A DNA stretch of 5,321 nt. Origin: UMGS1696 sp964558485 (lineage in GTDB: Bacteria; Bacillota; Clostridia; Oscillospirales; CAG-272). Of this stretch, positions 1 through 5,321 are shown piece by piece. The notes under the pieces are model-generated. The model saw only the letters and a program-made list of their open reading frames with translations. It was not told the DNA's origin and searched no databases. The first letter of the stretch is position 1, and every line of letters begins with the position of its first letter. Made by a program: the position numbers and the translations under genes. The stretch spans positions 1 through 5,321 of the forward strand of contig CAZLED010000133.1 in the NCBI GenBank assembly GCA_964558485.1, written 5' to 3'.

Positions 1-620
1 GCCGCTTCCATTTCCTTCCATTTGGCATAGCAGTCCACCACCGGCACACCGCAGCGCTCCGCCGTAGCCTTGGCAGCATCGATGTACCGATCCAGGGTGC
101 CGTCCTGCATCCGTGCAGCAAAAGCGGTCGCTAAATTTTTGGCCCAATCGGCAGTCAGGTGGCAGCTCACGTTCCAGTTCATGCTGTTGGGCGTCATAAA
201 GATCACCTCAGAACCAGCGTCCTTCAGCCGGGTGAAAATGCTTGCCAGTGCATCGGTGTACCGGCCGATCCCGTTGTCACCGCCGCCGCAGTCGTTGAGT
301 CCATAGCAGACCACGGTCAGGTCGGGTCTGTAGGGCAGCACATCTCTGTCCAGGCGGCTGTTGCCGTTGGGTGCGTTGTCTCCGCTGATCCCGGCGGCGA
401 TCACATTGAGCTGGGCACCGGGGCAGAGCTGTCGCAGGATCGATGCCACCTTGGAAGCATAATTGTTCTCCGGTTCATAGACGGTATCGATGCCGCCGTT
501 TCCGACTTCGAACACTTCAAAGCAGCCCTGGGTCACGCTGTCGCCCAAAAACGCAAGCGTCACCGGCGGCTTTCCATATTTGTCCGCATCCTTGGCGGCA
601 AGCTTTTTCAAAAATTCCAT
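1..620 (-). CDS. SGNH/GDSL-family hydrolase, 3' end cut by window edge
   Basis: This is probably an esterase or deacylase of the SGNH fold. The first 206 residues are in the window and the reading frame is open to the left edge. Block I is GDSVTQG with nucleophile Ser28. Block II is AAGISGDN at 75-82, with the oxyanion Gly. Block III is GLND at 107-110, with Asn109. A hydrophobic strand ending in TP follows at about 138-144. Block V, which carries the catalytic Asp and His, would lie beyond position 1. I chose the ATG at 618-620 because GGAGG (626-630) sits 5 nt upstream. There is no signal peptide; the N-terminus is charged (MEFLKKLAAKDADK), so a cytoplasmic location is likely. It has its own promoter and a long leader. 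Many relatives deacetylate carbohydrates, which would fit the glycosidases nearby, but the substrate is inference. A lipase-like or acyl-thioesterase role is not excluded. Confidence 0.9.
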   Translation of the reverse strand, partial: MEFLKKLAAKDADKYGKPPVTLAFLGDSVTQGCFEVFEVGNGGIDTVYEPENNYASKVASILRQLCPGAQLNVIAAGISGDNAPNGNSRLDRDVLPYRPDLTVVCYGLNDCGGGDNGIGRYTDALASIFTRLKDAGSEVIFMTPNSMNWNVSCHLTADWAKNLATAFAARMQDGTLDRYIDAAKATAERCGVPVVDCYAKWKEMEA

Positions 621-679
621 AGGATCCTCCTCGATTGTGTGGTGTTTTTATTTTTGTTATAAAGAGGTTCAATACCCAT

Positions 680-706
680 GCCGTACATCGAAACACCTTC
701 GACGGC
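680..706 (-). repeat. Bulged inverted repeat in SGNH leader
   Basis: On the minus strand, GCCGT then CGAA pair with TTCG then ACGGC. This gives 9 base pairs around a 5-nt GGTGT loop, with a 4-nt bulge on the 3' side. In RNA this would be a plausible hairpin. It is not followed by a U-run, so it is not an intrinsic terminator. Confidence 0.4.
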
Positions 707-753
707 TTTCGTTTTACCAAACCGATACCACAGCAAACCACCATAAAGGAATT

Positions 754-789
754 CCACTTTTCCCACACGTCAGCTTGATCAAAAAGTGG
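754..789 (-). repeat. Perfect 8-bp inverted repeat in SGNH leader
   Basis: CCACTTTT (754-761 on the plus strand) and AAAAGTGG (782-789) are exact reverse complements separated by 20 bases. It lies about 50 nt downstream of the predicted start point, inside the leader. It could be a leader hairpin or a protein-binding site. With a 20-base loop and A/T-rich arms it is a modest structure, and chance is possible. Confidence 0.35.
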
Positions 790-842
790 TAGTTTCAGCC
801 AAACAAATCTATTGCAGGTGAATTGGTTCGTATTGTACCTAT

Positions 843-871
843 AGTATACAAAATCATACGGGATTTGTCAA
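843..871 (-). promoter_or_regulatory. Sigma-A type promoter for the SGNH gene
   Basis: On the minus strand the -35 box is TTGACA (866-871), a perfect match to consensus. The spacer is 17 bp and the -10 box is TATACT (843-848), one base from consensus. The predicted start is near 836. It lies downstream of the glucokinase terminator, so the SGNH gene should form its own transcription unit. The -35 box and its flank (CTTGACAAATC) are identical to those of the glucokinase promoter at 2101-2129. Confidence 0.85.
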
Positions 872-1015
872 GGGAATGGTGGGGAAAGCTACAAATAATT
901 TCTGCCTTTATATTTTCGTGTGGGGCATACATACCAAAAGAGATCGGGCAGAATGGGGGCAAACACTCTGGAAAAATAGCAAATGCTCCTGACAAAGGGA
1001 TTTTTTCATGTACCC
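872..1015. other. Intergenic stretch with no recognised feature
   Basis: This AT-richer DNA lies between the glucokinase terminator and the SGNH promoter. Reading frames cross it on both strands, but they lack recognisable protein motifs and run into the terminator or promoter, so I do not call a gene. I see no RNA gene or repeat here. Confidence 0.5.
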
Positions 1016-1057
1016 AAAAAAGTGAGAACGCAGCATATGCCACGTTCCCACGCTTTT
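1016..1057 (-). terminator. Rho-independent terminator of the glucokinase gene
   Basis: On the minus strand, the arm GTGGGAACGTGGC pairs with GCTGCGTTCTCAC around an ATAT loop. That is a 13-bp stem with three G-U wobbles and no mismatch, immediately followed by six T. It starts about 25 nt after the glucokinase stop codon. An A-rich run precedes the stem, so the element may also terminate weakly on the plus strand, although no plus-strand gene is seen. Confidence 0.9.
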
Positions 1058-1075
1058 CTTATTTTACTTCGCAAC

Positions 1076-2038
1076 TCACATACCCAGTACAGCGGCGCCG
1101 ATGATACCAGCGTCGTTGCCCAGCTTGGCGATCTTGATCTCGGTGCGAGGCGTACCTTCTCTGGTGTAAGTCTCACCCCAAACCTTTTCCATCAAGGGCT
1201 TCATCAGGTTGTCCCCTTCGTTGCACACGCCGCCACCGATGGACAGCACGTTGGGCTGGAAGATGTTGATGATGTTCACGATACCGCAAGCCAGGTAGCT
1301 GATGTATTCGTCAACCGCAGCAGCACCCACTTCGTCACCCTGCTTCATGGCGTTGAATGCGGTGCGAGCGGATACCTTGGACAGGTCGCCGCCGATCATT
1401 TCTTCCATAGCGGTTGCCTTGCCTTCTTCTCTGGCCTTCACGATGTAATCCTTCGTGATGTTCACCAGACCGGTAGCGGAGGAGTATGCTTCCCAGCAGC
1501 CCTTTCTGCCGCAGGAGCACTGTCTGCCATCCTTTTCGATGACGATGTGACCCAGCTCGGCACCGGCGAAGTTGAAGCCGGTATATACCTTGCCGTCGAT
1601 GATGATGCCACCGCCCAGACCGGTGCCCAGGGTGATCATGACGGAGATGGGTGCACCAGCGGCAACACCTGCCATAGCTTCAGCCTTTGCAGCAGCGTTG
1701 GCGTCGTTTTCGATATATACCTTCTTGCCATCCAGCAGTGCAGACAGGTTGTCGGCCAGGGGATAGCGCAGGAAGGGAATGTTGTTGGCATATTCCACTA
1801 CGCCGGTCTCGTTGTTGGCGGTACCGGGGGTAGCCACGCCTACGAATGCCACGTCGTCCAGGGAAATGCCGGCTTCGTCCAGCAGCTGCCGGGACAGAGC
1901 GGCCATGTCGGCGATGATGGGATCAGCCCCACGTTCCGGCTTGGTGGGCACGCTGCCCTTCTTTACGATTTCAAATTTTTCATTAACGATACCGATCGCA
2001 ATGTTGGTACCGCCAAGGTCTACACCAATGGTATACAT
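1076..2038 (-). CDS. glcK: ROK-family glucokinase
   Basis: This cytoplasmic sugar kinase would use ATP to phosphorylate glucose to glucose 6-phosphate. At 320 residues it has the usual length for a Firmicutes ROK glucokinase. The N-terminal phosphate-binding motif is VDLGGTN (6-12). The catalytic base lies in IENDANAAA (109-117), with Asp112 as the expected base. GTGLGGG is at 138-144. The ROK zinc site is ELGH (161-164) followed by CSCGRKGCWE (174-183), giving ligands His164, Cys174, Cys176 and Cys181. The C-terminus has IGGG (267-270) and LGNDAGIIGAA. The ATG at 2036-2038 is supported by an AGGCAGGA ribosome site 6 nt upstream. It has its own consensus promoter and terminator, but read-through from the GH31 gene is possible because no terminator is visible between them. 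No DNA-binding domain is present, so it is not a ROK repressor. N-acetylglucosamine, mannose or fructose kinase activity cannot be excluded, but the motif set favours glucose. Confidence 0.94.
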   Translation of the reverse strand: MYTIGVDLGGTNIAIGIVNEKFEIVKKGSVPTKPERGADPIIADMAALSRQLLDEAGISLDDVAFVGVATPGTANNETGVVEYANNIPFLRYPLADNLSALLDGKKVYIENDANAAAKAEAMAGVAAGAPISVMITLGTGLGGGIIIDGKVYTGFNFAGAELGHIVIEKDGRQCSCGRKGCWEAYSSATGLVNITKDYIVKAREEGKATAMEEMIGGDLSKVSARTAFNAMKQGDEVGAAAVDEYISYLACGIVNIINIFQPNVLSIGGGVCNEGDNLMKPLMEKVWGETYTREGTPRTEIKIAKLGNDAGIIGAAVLGM

Positions 2039-2081
2039 AGTTTGTCCTGCCTTTCGTATTGTGCGCCGTCTTCATCAAGTA

Positions 2082-2098
2082 AACAAGCGCCGTTTGTT
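2082..2098. promoter_or_regulatory. Operator-like palindrome at glucokinase start point
   Basis: The 17-bp sequence AACAAGCGCCGTTTGTT is symmetric about position 2090, with 7 of 8 pairs matching (AACAA.CG.CG.TTGTT). It lies directly downstream of the -10 box, over the predicted start near 2094, where a bound repressor would block transcription. The core GCGCCGT recurs 24 bp away (2063-2069) in the leader. The CG-centred, A/T-armed shape recalls LacI/GalR-type operators, but it does not match the usual cre consensus. No regulator gene is in the window. Confidence 0.45.
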
Positions 2099-2100
2099 AT

Positions 2101-2129
2101 ATTATACAGAATACGCACAGATTTGTCAA
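2101..2129 (-). promoter_or_regulatory. Consensus sigma-A promoter for glucokinase
   Basis: On the minus strand the -35 box is TTGACA (2124-2129), the spacer is 17 bp and the -10 box is TATAAT (2101-2106). Both hexamers and the spacing are perfect. The predicted start is near 2094, giving a leader of about 55 nt before the ATG. Such a strong promoter between GH31 and glucokinase suggests that the kinase is expressed on its own as well as by any read-through. Confidence 0.92.
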
Positions 2130-2182
2130 GTATCTCCTACGGATTTCTCGCATAGGGACACGTTTTCGCCACGTTTCGGTGT

Positions 2183-3931
2183 TTATTTCTTCCGATATAC
2201 CGGGATCCCTTCCGTTTCCACTTCATGCCAGCCGGCCGCAACGCTCTCGCCGGTGAAGAAGTCTTCCCATTCTCCCGCAGGCAGATAGACCTTGCGGCAG
2301 TTGCCCTGACCGGCTGCAATGGGTGCCACCAGCAGATCGTCGCAGAAGAGGTATTCGTCGTCCAGGTTCCACACCTCCGGGTCGTTTGTCCAGTCCATGA
2401 CCAGCGCCCGAACAGGCGGCTTGCCGGTCTCCTTGTACTGCCGGAACGCTTCGATGAGCCGGGGCATCAGGGTCACACGCAGACAAAGCAGCTCCTTCAC
2501 TTCCTTTTCGCAGTCCAGCTCCCGCCAGGGCACATCGGGACAGTACCAGGCGTTGATCAGGCACTGGACGGAGAACACCACTACCTGCAGCCGCCGGATC
2601 AGCTCTTCCTTGGAGTGGGCGTCCCGTACCTCCGGCGACCAGAGCAGACCGGAGAAGGGAGCGGTGGTCACGCCACGGATGAAATCCTTGTGGTCGTATA
2701 GGTCACTGTACAGCACGAAGGGATACGATGCCGCCAATGCCCCCATGTTGCGTACCTCGGATAAGGTCTTTTTGTCTCCCAGCGCTTCCATCATCACCTG
2801 GGCATACAGGGTGCCAAAGAGGGAATGGTATTGTTCGCCGTCCATGCCGGAGGGGAAACGGGCAGACAGTGGGAAGGACCAGGAGCCGGTGTTGTCACTG
2901 GAGTCGCATTCGTCCAGCTTGAAGCCGTCTACACCGGCGTCCACCAGGGTCTTCTTCTGGTAGTCCCGGAAGATCGAGCGTGCTTCGGTGGTGGTAAAGT
3001 CCGGTACCACGCCACCCCAGACCAGCGTGTCCCCACTGTAGGGTGCGATCTCGTCGTGGAAGGGTGCGGTCGGATGGGTGAAGGCGTGCTGCCACAGATT
3101 CACGTGGACGTTTCGTTTTTGCATCTCACTGAGGAAAGCGGCCGGATCCGGGTACAGCTCGCTCCAACGATAGGAGCAGGAGTAGGTGTGGGTCTGCCAG
3201 CCGGGTTCCAGACCTAAGATGTGCAGAGGGATCTGCTTTTCCCGGAACTCGTCCACCAGGGCCAGCGCCTTTTCTGCGGTGTATTTGGTGTAGCAGCGGT
3301 ACAGCACGCCCAGCCCCCAGTCCGGCACATCACAGCCGCCGCCGGAGAGCATATTGTACTGGGAAACGATATCGGTGATGGTGTCCCCTTCGAAGAGGTA
3401 CACGTCCACACCGGCACAGGACGGGATCTGGATGGTCATGACCTGGCCGGAGACGTCCCGGATGGCGTACAGATCGGTGGTGTTGTCTGCCGGTGTATTG
3501 GTGCTATCCGCCGGGATATTGGTGTTGTCGTCATCGATGGTGGTCGCAGTCGCCTTGCCGTCATAGGCAGGATTCATCTGGTTGCCACAGTAGAATTCCG
3601 CATACCGGGCTGTGTCGATGTACATACCCCAGCCCTTGTTTGTCACAAAGAAGGGCACCGGTGCATGGCTGTCTCCGGTCGGCACCACGGGGTCGGCATT
3701 GACGGAGAGCTTGAGCTTGCGTCCCTTGTGGTTGAACTGCTTCAGCTGCAGCCCAAAGCCGTAGAACTGGGTGTCGCTCTCAATAGGGAAGGACAGCACA
3801 CAGCCACGGGCATTGGTGCGAAAACGGATGGTCTCGGTGGGGAAGGACACAGGTGTCTCTTGGTAGGAAAAGTTTTTGCAGTACCGGGACGGCACGAACT
3901 TTTCCGGTGTTCCATAGGTGAGCTTGAACAT
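2183..3931 (-). CDS. Divergent GH31-type glycoside hydrolase
   Basis: This is a 582-residue cytoplasmic protein with no signal peptide, predicted to be a retaining alpha-glycosidase. The N-terminal beta domain has the GH31 signatures YGFGLQLKQFNHKG (57-70) and PVPFFVTNKGWGMYID (91-106). The barrel starts near DVPDWGLGVL (201-210), followed by IPLHILGLEPGW (234-245). The nucleophile motif is VDGFKLDECD (334-343), with Asp340 the likely nucleophile. By spacing, Asp410 in YPFVLYSD is the likely acid/base. FSGLLW (426-431) and a C-terminal LPAGEWEDFFTGE (550-562) also fit GH31. Departures from the classical family are GLEPGW where an Asp is usual, no W-x-G-D acid/base motif, and no distal beta domain, the protein ending at IPVYRKK. 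Residues 135-151 form a short tandem-repeat insert. The ATG at 3931 is supported by AAGGAG 8 nt upstream. It follows the GH39-like gene by 77 bp, probably in one operon. The activity could be alpha-glucosidase, -xylosidase, -galactosidase or other. Confidence 0.9.
   Translation of the reverse strand: MFKLTYGTPEKFVPSRYCKNFSYQETPVSFPTETIRFRTNARGCVLSFPIESDTQFYGFGLQLKQFNHKGRKLKLSVNADPVVPTGDSHAPVPFFVTNKGWGMYIDTARYAEFYCGNQMNPAYDGKATATTIDDDNTNIPADSTNTPADNTTDLYAIRDVSGQVMTIQIPSCAGVDVYLFEGDTITDIVSQYNMLSGGGCDVPDWGLGVLYRCYTKYTAEKALALVDEFREKQIPLHILGLEPGWQTHTYSCSYRWSELYPDPAAFLSEMQKRNVHVNLWQHAFTHPTAPFHDEIAPYSGDTLVWGGVVPDFTTTEARSIFRDYQKKTLVDAGVDGFKLDECDSSDNTGSWSFPLSARFPSGMDGEQYHSLFGTLYAQVMMEALGDKKTLSEVRNMGALAASYPFVLYSDLYDHKDFIRGVTTAPFSGLLWSPEVRDAHSKEELIRRLQVVVFSVQCLINAWYCPDVPWRELDCEKEVKELLCLRVTLMPRLIEAFRQYKETGKPPVRALVMDWTNDPEVWNLDDEYLFCDDLLVAPIAAGQGNCRKVYLPAGEWEDFFTGESVAAGWHEVETEGIPVYRKK
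3479..3529 (-). repeat. 21-bp in-frame tandem repeat inside GH31 gene
   Basis: There are two adjacent 21-bp units (3479-3499 and 3500-3520), identical at 16 of 21 positions, followed by a 9-bp partial third copy (3521-3529). They encode NTPADNT and NIPADST, with a partial DNT before them. The result is an acidic, Thr/Asn/Pro-rich insert at residues 135-151, between strands of the N-terminal beta domain. The repeat keeps frame, so copy-number change would lengthen or shorten a loop without breaking the enzyme. Confidence 0.75.
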
Positions 3932-4008
3932 AGTGGGTTCTCCTTTATCCAGACGGGGATTTTTATGGTTTGCTTAAAAGCTTGTTTTTTTAATTAGAAA
4001 TGTATCGG
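3932..4008 (-). other. 77-bp intergenic gap between the two glycosidase genes
   Basis: It holds the GH31 ribosome site (AAGGAG, 3940-3945) and A/T-rich DNA. I see no -35/-10 pair and no terminator on the minus strand. A palindrome, GCTTAAAAGC, near 3973-3982 is too short to form a stable hairpin. The absence of signals supports co-transcription of the flanking genes. Confidence 0.5.
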
Positions 4009-5295
4009 TCACGCATCGCAGGACTGCAGTCGAAGGGTGGTGTTTGGTTCCATGGGGATCGTGGTGGGACAGGTGAGCTTGGTTTCCTGCTCCGTTCTTG
4101 TCTCATCGGTGGTGTATGCGGTGTAGGTGCCGGCAAAGTCCAGGTGTACCTCTTTTGCGGTGGCACCGGACTCCTTGGCATAATACACCAGCAGTGCCGC
4201 CATGTGACCGGCTTCATCCTTGGCCGCAGCGGCATACAGATCGGGATCGTCCGTCTCGGTGTGCAGCGCAGTCCCCAGCCGATACAGGGTGTTCCAGTCG
4301 TAGAAGGCATAGTAGCCCTTCAGAGGACGGAGTGTGTAGAAATCGAAGATCCCGTTGAACACCACCGGTCGGGCATCGTAATACATGAGCATATCCACCG
4401 GTGCCCTCTGTCCCACGCACAGCACCGCCGCATTGAACGCCGCACCCTTCATGCCGATCATGGTTTCCACAGACCGTGTGAAGCCTTCGTTCTCCCAGCC
4501 TTCCACGTAGTTCCATTCGTTGCAGATGCTCTCGATGGTGTCACTTTCCGGAAACCCGGCAGCGGCGATCCGTTCTGCCACAGCCTTGGCTAAGGTGGCG
4601 ATCCAGTGGGGGTCGGTGCAGTAGGTGTGCCAGGACACAAAATCGGGGCGCAGGTTCTTTTGCCCCATGGCCGAGAGCACAGCGGAGAGAAAATCCAGAT
4701 TGCCAGCCAGTGCCGGACCGCCGATCTTCAAGTGGGGGAAGCAGCTCTTCAGGTGGGCAAAGGCGGTGGTGAAGAAGTCGCAGAACTGGTCGCAGGTGCC
4801 CATCCAGCATTGGGGCGACAGATCCGGCTCGTTCCAGATCTCCCAGTAGGGGATGTCGTAGTGGAAGCCATCTGCCCAGCCTTCGGTGTAGTGCCGGATG
4901 ATGTGCTCACAGATGACCGCCCACTTCCGGTAGTCTGCCGGTGGATACACGTTGTATTTCTTGACGGTATGCTCGATGCGCTGTCCCAGCCGGTAGAAAA
5001 TTTTCGTACCGGTTTCGATGGTGCTTGCCAGATACGCATCGGTGACGGGGAAGTCGTAGGAAGCCGGGTCGGTGGGGTCGGCAGAGAAATCCCGGAAGAT
5101 GGCGGTGATGTCCACGGTATGCTCCACGCCGTACTCCTCGTTATAGGAGGCATCGTGGTTCCGGGCATAGGGGAAGCCGGCTGCCTTGTAGGATGCAAAG
5201 TTGTTCTGCCGTCCCATGACCACACCGTTGTTGACAGCGTGCATGGGCTTGATCTTGCCGGCAGCTTTCGCAGGATCGATATGGATCGTTGGCAT
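4009..5295 (-). CDS. GH39-like clan GH-A glycoside hydrolase
   Basis: This 428-residue protein has no signal peptide and ten cysteines, so it is probably cytoplasmic. The clan GH-A acid/base motif is YWEIWNEPDL (150-159), with Glu156. The second glutamate lies in ICNEWNYV (257-264), with Glu260 the likely nucleophile, 104 residues later at the end of a barrel strand. SWHTY (221-225) supplies the conserved active-site His on another strand. The N-terminus (HAVNNG...ARNHD) resembles the GH39 barrel start. Residues from about 360 form a short beta-rich C-terminal segment (AGHMAALLVYY and a Thr-rich tail). It is shorter than typical GH39 beta-xylosidases, which have about 500 residues. The ATG at 5293-5295 has AAGGA 9 nt upstream; any promoter lies beyond the right edge. 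It probably cleaves a beta-linked sugar such as xylose from a short glycoside, upstream of the GH31 step. GH51-, GH30- or GH5-like membership is possible, and the substrate is unknown. Confidence 0.8.
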   Translation of the reverse strand: MPTIHIDPAKAAGKIKPMHAVNNGVVMGRQNNFASYKAAGFPYARNHDASYNEEYGVEHTVDITAIFRDFSADPTDPASYDFPVTDAYLASTIETGTKIFYRLGQRIEHTVKKYNVYPPADYRKWAVICEHIIRHYTEGWADGFHYDIPYWEIWNEPDLSPQCWMGTCDQFCDFFTTAFAHLKSCFPHLKIGGPALAGNLDFLSAVLSAMGQKNLRPDFVSWHTYCTDPHWIATLAKAVAERIAAAGFPESDTIESICNEWNYVEGWENEGFTRSVETMIGMKGAAFNAAVLCVGQRAPVDMLMYYDARPVVFNGIFDFYTLRPLKGYYAFYDWNTLYRLGTALHTETDDPDLYAAAAKDEAGHMAALLVYYAKESGATAKEVHLDFAGTYTAYTTDETRTEQETKLTCPTTIPMEPNTTLRLQSCDA

Positions 5296-5321
5296 AGAGG
5301 CACATCCTTTCCGTTGTTTAT

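Larger units (their letters stand above)
621..836 (-). promoter_or_regulatory. Long 5' leader of the SGNH gene, possibly structured
   Basis: From the predicted start point near 836 to the ATG there are about 215 untranslated nucleotides, ending in an AT-rich stretch and a GGAGG ribosome site. The leader contains two inverted repeats (754-789 and 680-706). It also has a 7-nt segment (complement of 691-697, GGTGTTT) that is perfectly complementary to AAACACC (complement of 641-647), shortly upstream of the Shine-Dalgarno. The first of these segments forms most of the loop of the 680-706 hairpin, so a loop-to-downstream pairing is possible. I do not recognise a known riboswitch or T-box. No convincing leader peptide is seen. 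A regulatory role is inference from length and pairing only. Confidence 0.4.

Noticed and set aside
655..690. Resemblance to a preQ1 riboswitch (AGAGGTTC on the plus strand)
   Set aside because: The partner CCTCT strand and the A-rich tail in the right order are absent, and it is on the opposite strand to the gene.
517..768. Minus-strand small frame in the SGNH leader overlapping the SGNH gene
   Set aside because: It overlaps the SGNH coding region out of frame, lacks a convincing ribosome site and has no known motif. The SGNH frame has a GGAGG site and catalytic blocks.
795..1043. 82-residue minus-strand frame between glucokinase and SGNH
   Set aside because: It begins inside the terminator hairpin and crosses the SGNH promoter; no domain is recognisable.
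983..2155. 390-residue open frame on the plus strand opposite the glucokinase
   Set aside because: It covers the whole kinase gene antisense, has no recognisable domain and no good ribosome site, and runs through the kinase terminator and promoter. It is a shadow of a codon-biased gene.
2155..2185. Possible terminator after the GH31 stop codon
   Set aside because: There are CACGTTT direct repeats and a weak imperfect pairing, but no stable stem and no T-run on the minus strand.
3221..3997. 258-residue plus-strand open frame opposite the GH31 gene
   Set aside because: The opposite strand carries clear GH31 motifs in one uninterrupted frame; the plus-strand product shows no family signature.
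3971..3997. Palindrome GCTTAAAAGC followed by a T-run, terminator-like on the plus strand
   Set aside because: The stem would be only about 4 bp, and no plus-strand gene ends here.

Overview
The window reads as a piece of a Firmicutes genome, most likely a gut Clostridia member of the Oscillospirales/Ruminococcaceae type. This is inferred from moderate-to-high GC coding sequence, strong Shine-Dalgarno sites, consensus housekeeping promoters, AT-richer intergenic DNA and the protein families present. No sequence search was possible, so the taxon is a guess.

All four convincing genes lie on the minus strand, so transcription runs from the right edge to the left. In that order they are: a GH39-like clan GH-A glycoside hydrolase (5295-4009); a divergent GH31 glycoside hydrolase (3931-2183); a ROK-family glucokinase (2038-1076); and an SGNH/GDSL hydrolase (620-1) that runs off the left edge before its C-terminal catalytic block. 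The two glycosidases are 77 bp apart with no visible promoter or terminator between them, so they are probably co-transcribed from a promoter beyond the right edge. The glucokinase has its own consensus promoter (TTGACA-17-TATAAT), an operator-like palindrome over its predicted start point, and a strong intrinsic terminator. The SGNH gene has a separate promoter (TTGACA-17-TATACT) and a long leader of about 215 nt that can form hairpins.

The non-coding stretch 621-1075 (455 bases) holds, from right to left: the glucokinase terminator, about 144 bases with nothing recognised, the SGNH promoter, and the SGNH leader with two inverted repeats.

Functionally the locus looks like an intracellular glycoside-use module. 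Neither glycosidase has a signal peptide, so both would act in the cytoplasm on an imported oligosaccharide or glycoside. Released glucose would be phosphorylated by the ROK kinase, and the SGNH enzyme could remove acyl groups from the same substrate. The substrate cannot be read from the sequence. The GH31 protein departs from the classical GH31 active-site motifs, so an ordinary alpha-glucosidase label would be unsafe. No transporter or regulator gene is in view.

I see no mobile element, tRNA, rRNA or CRISPR array. The most interesting points are the non-canonical GH31, its 21-bp in-frame tandem repeat, the structured SGNH leader, and the similar promoters of the glucokinase and SGNH genes.
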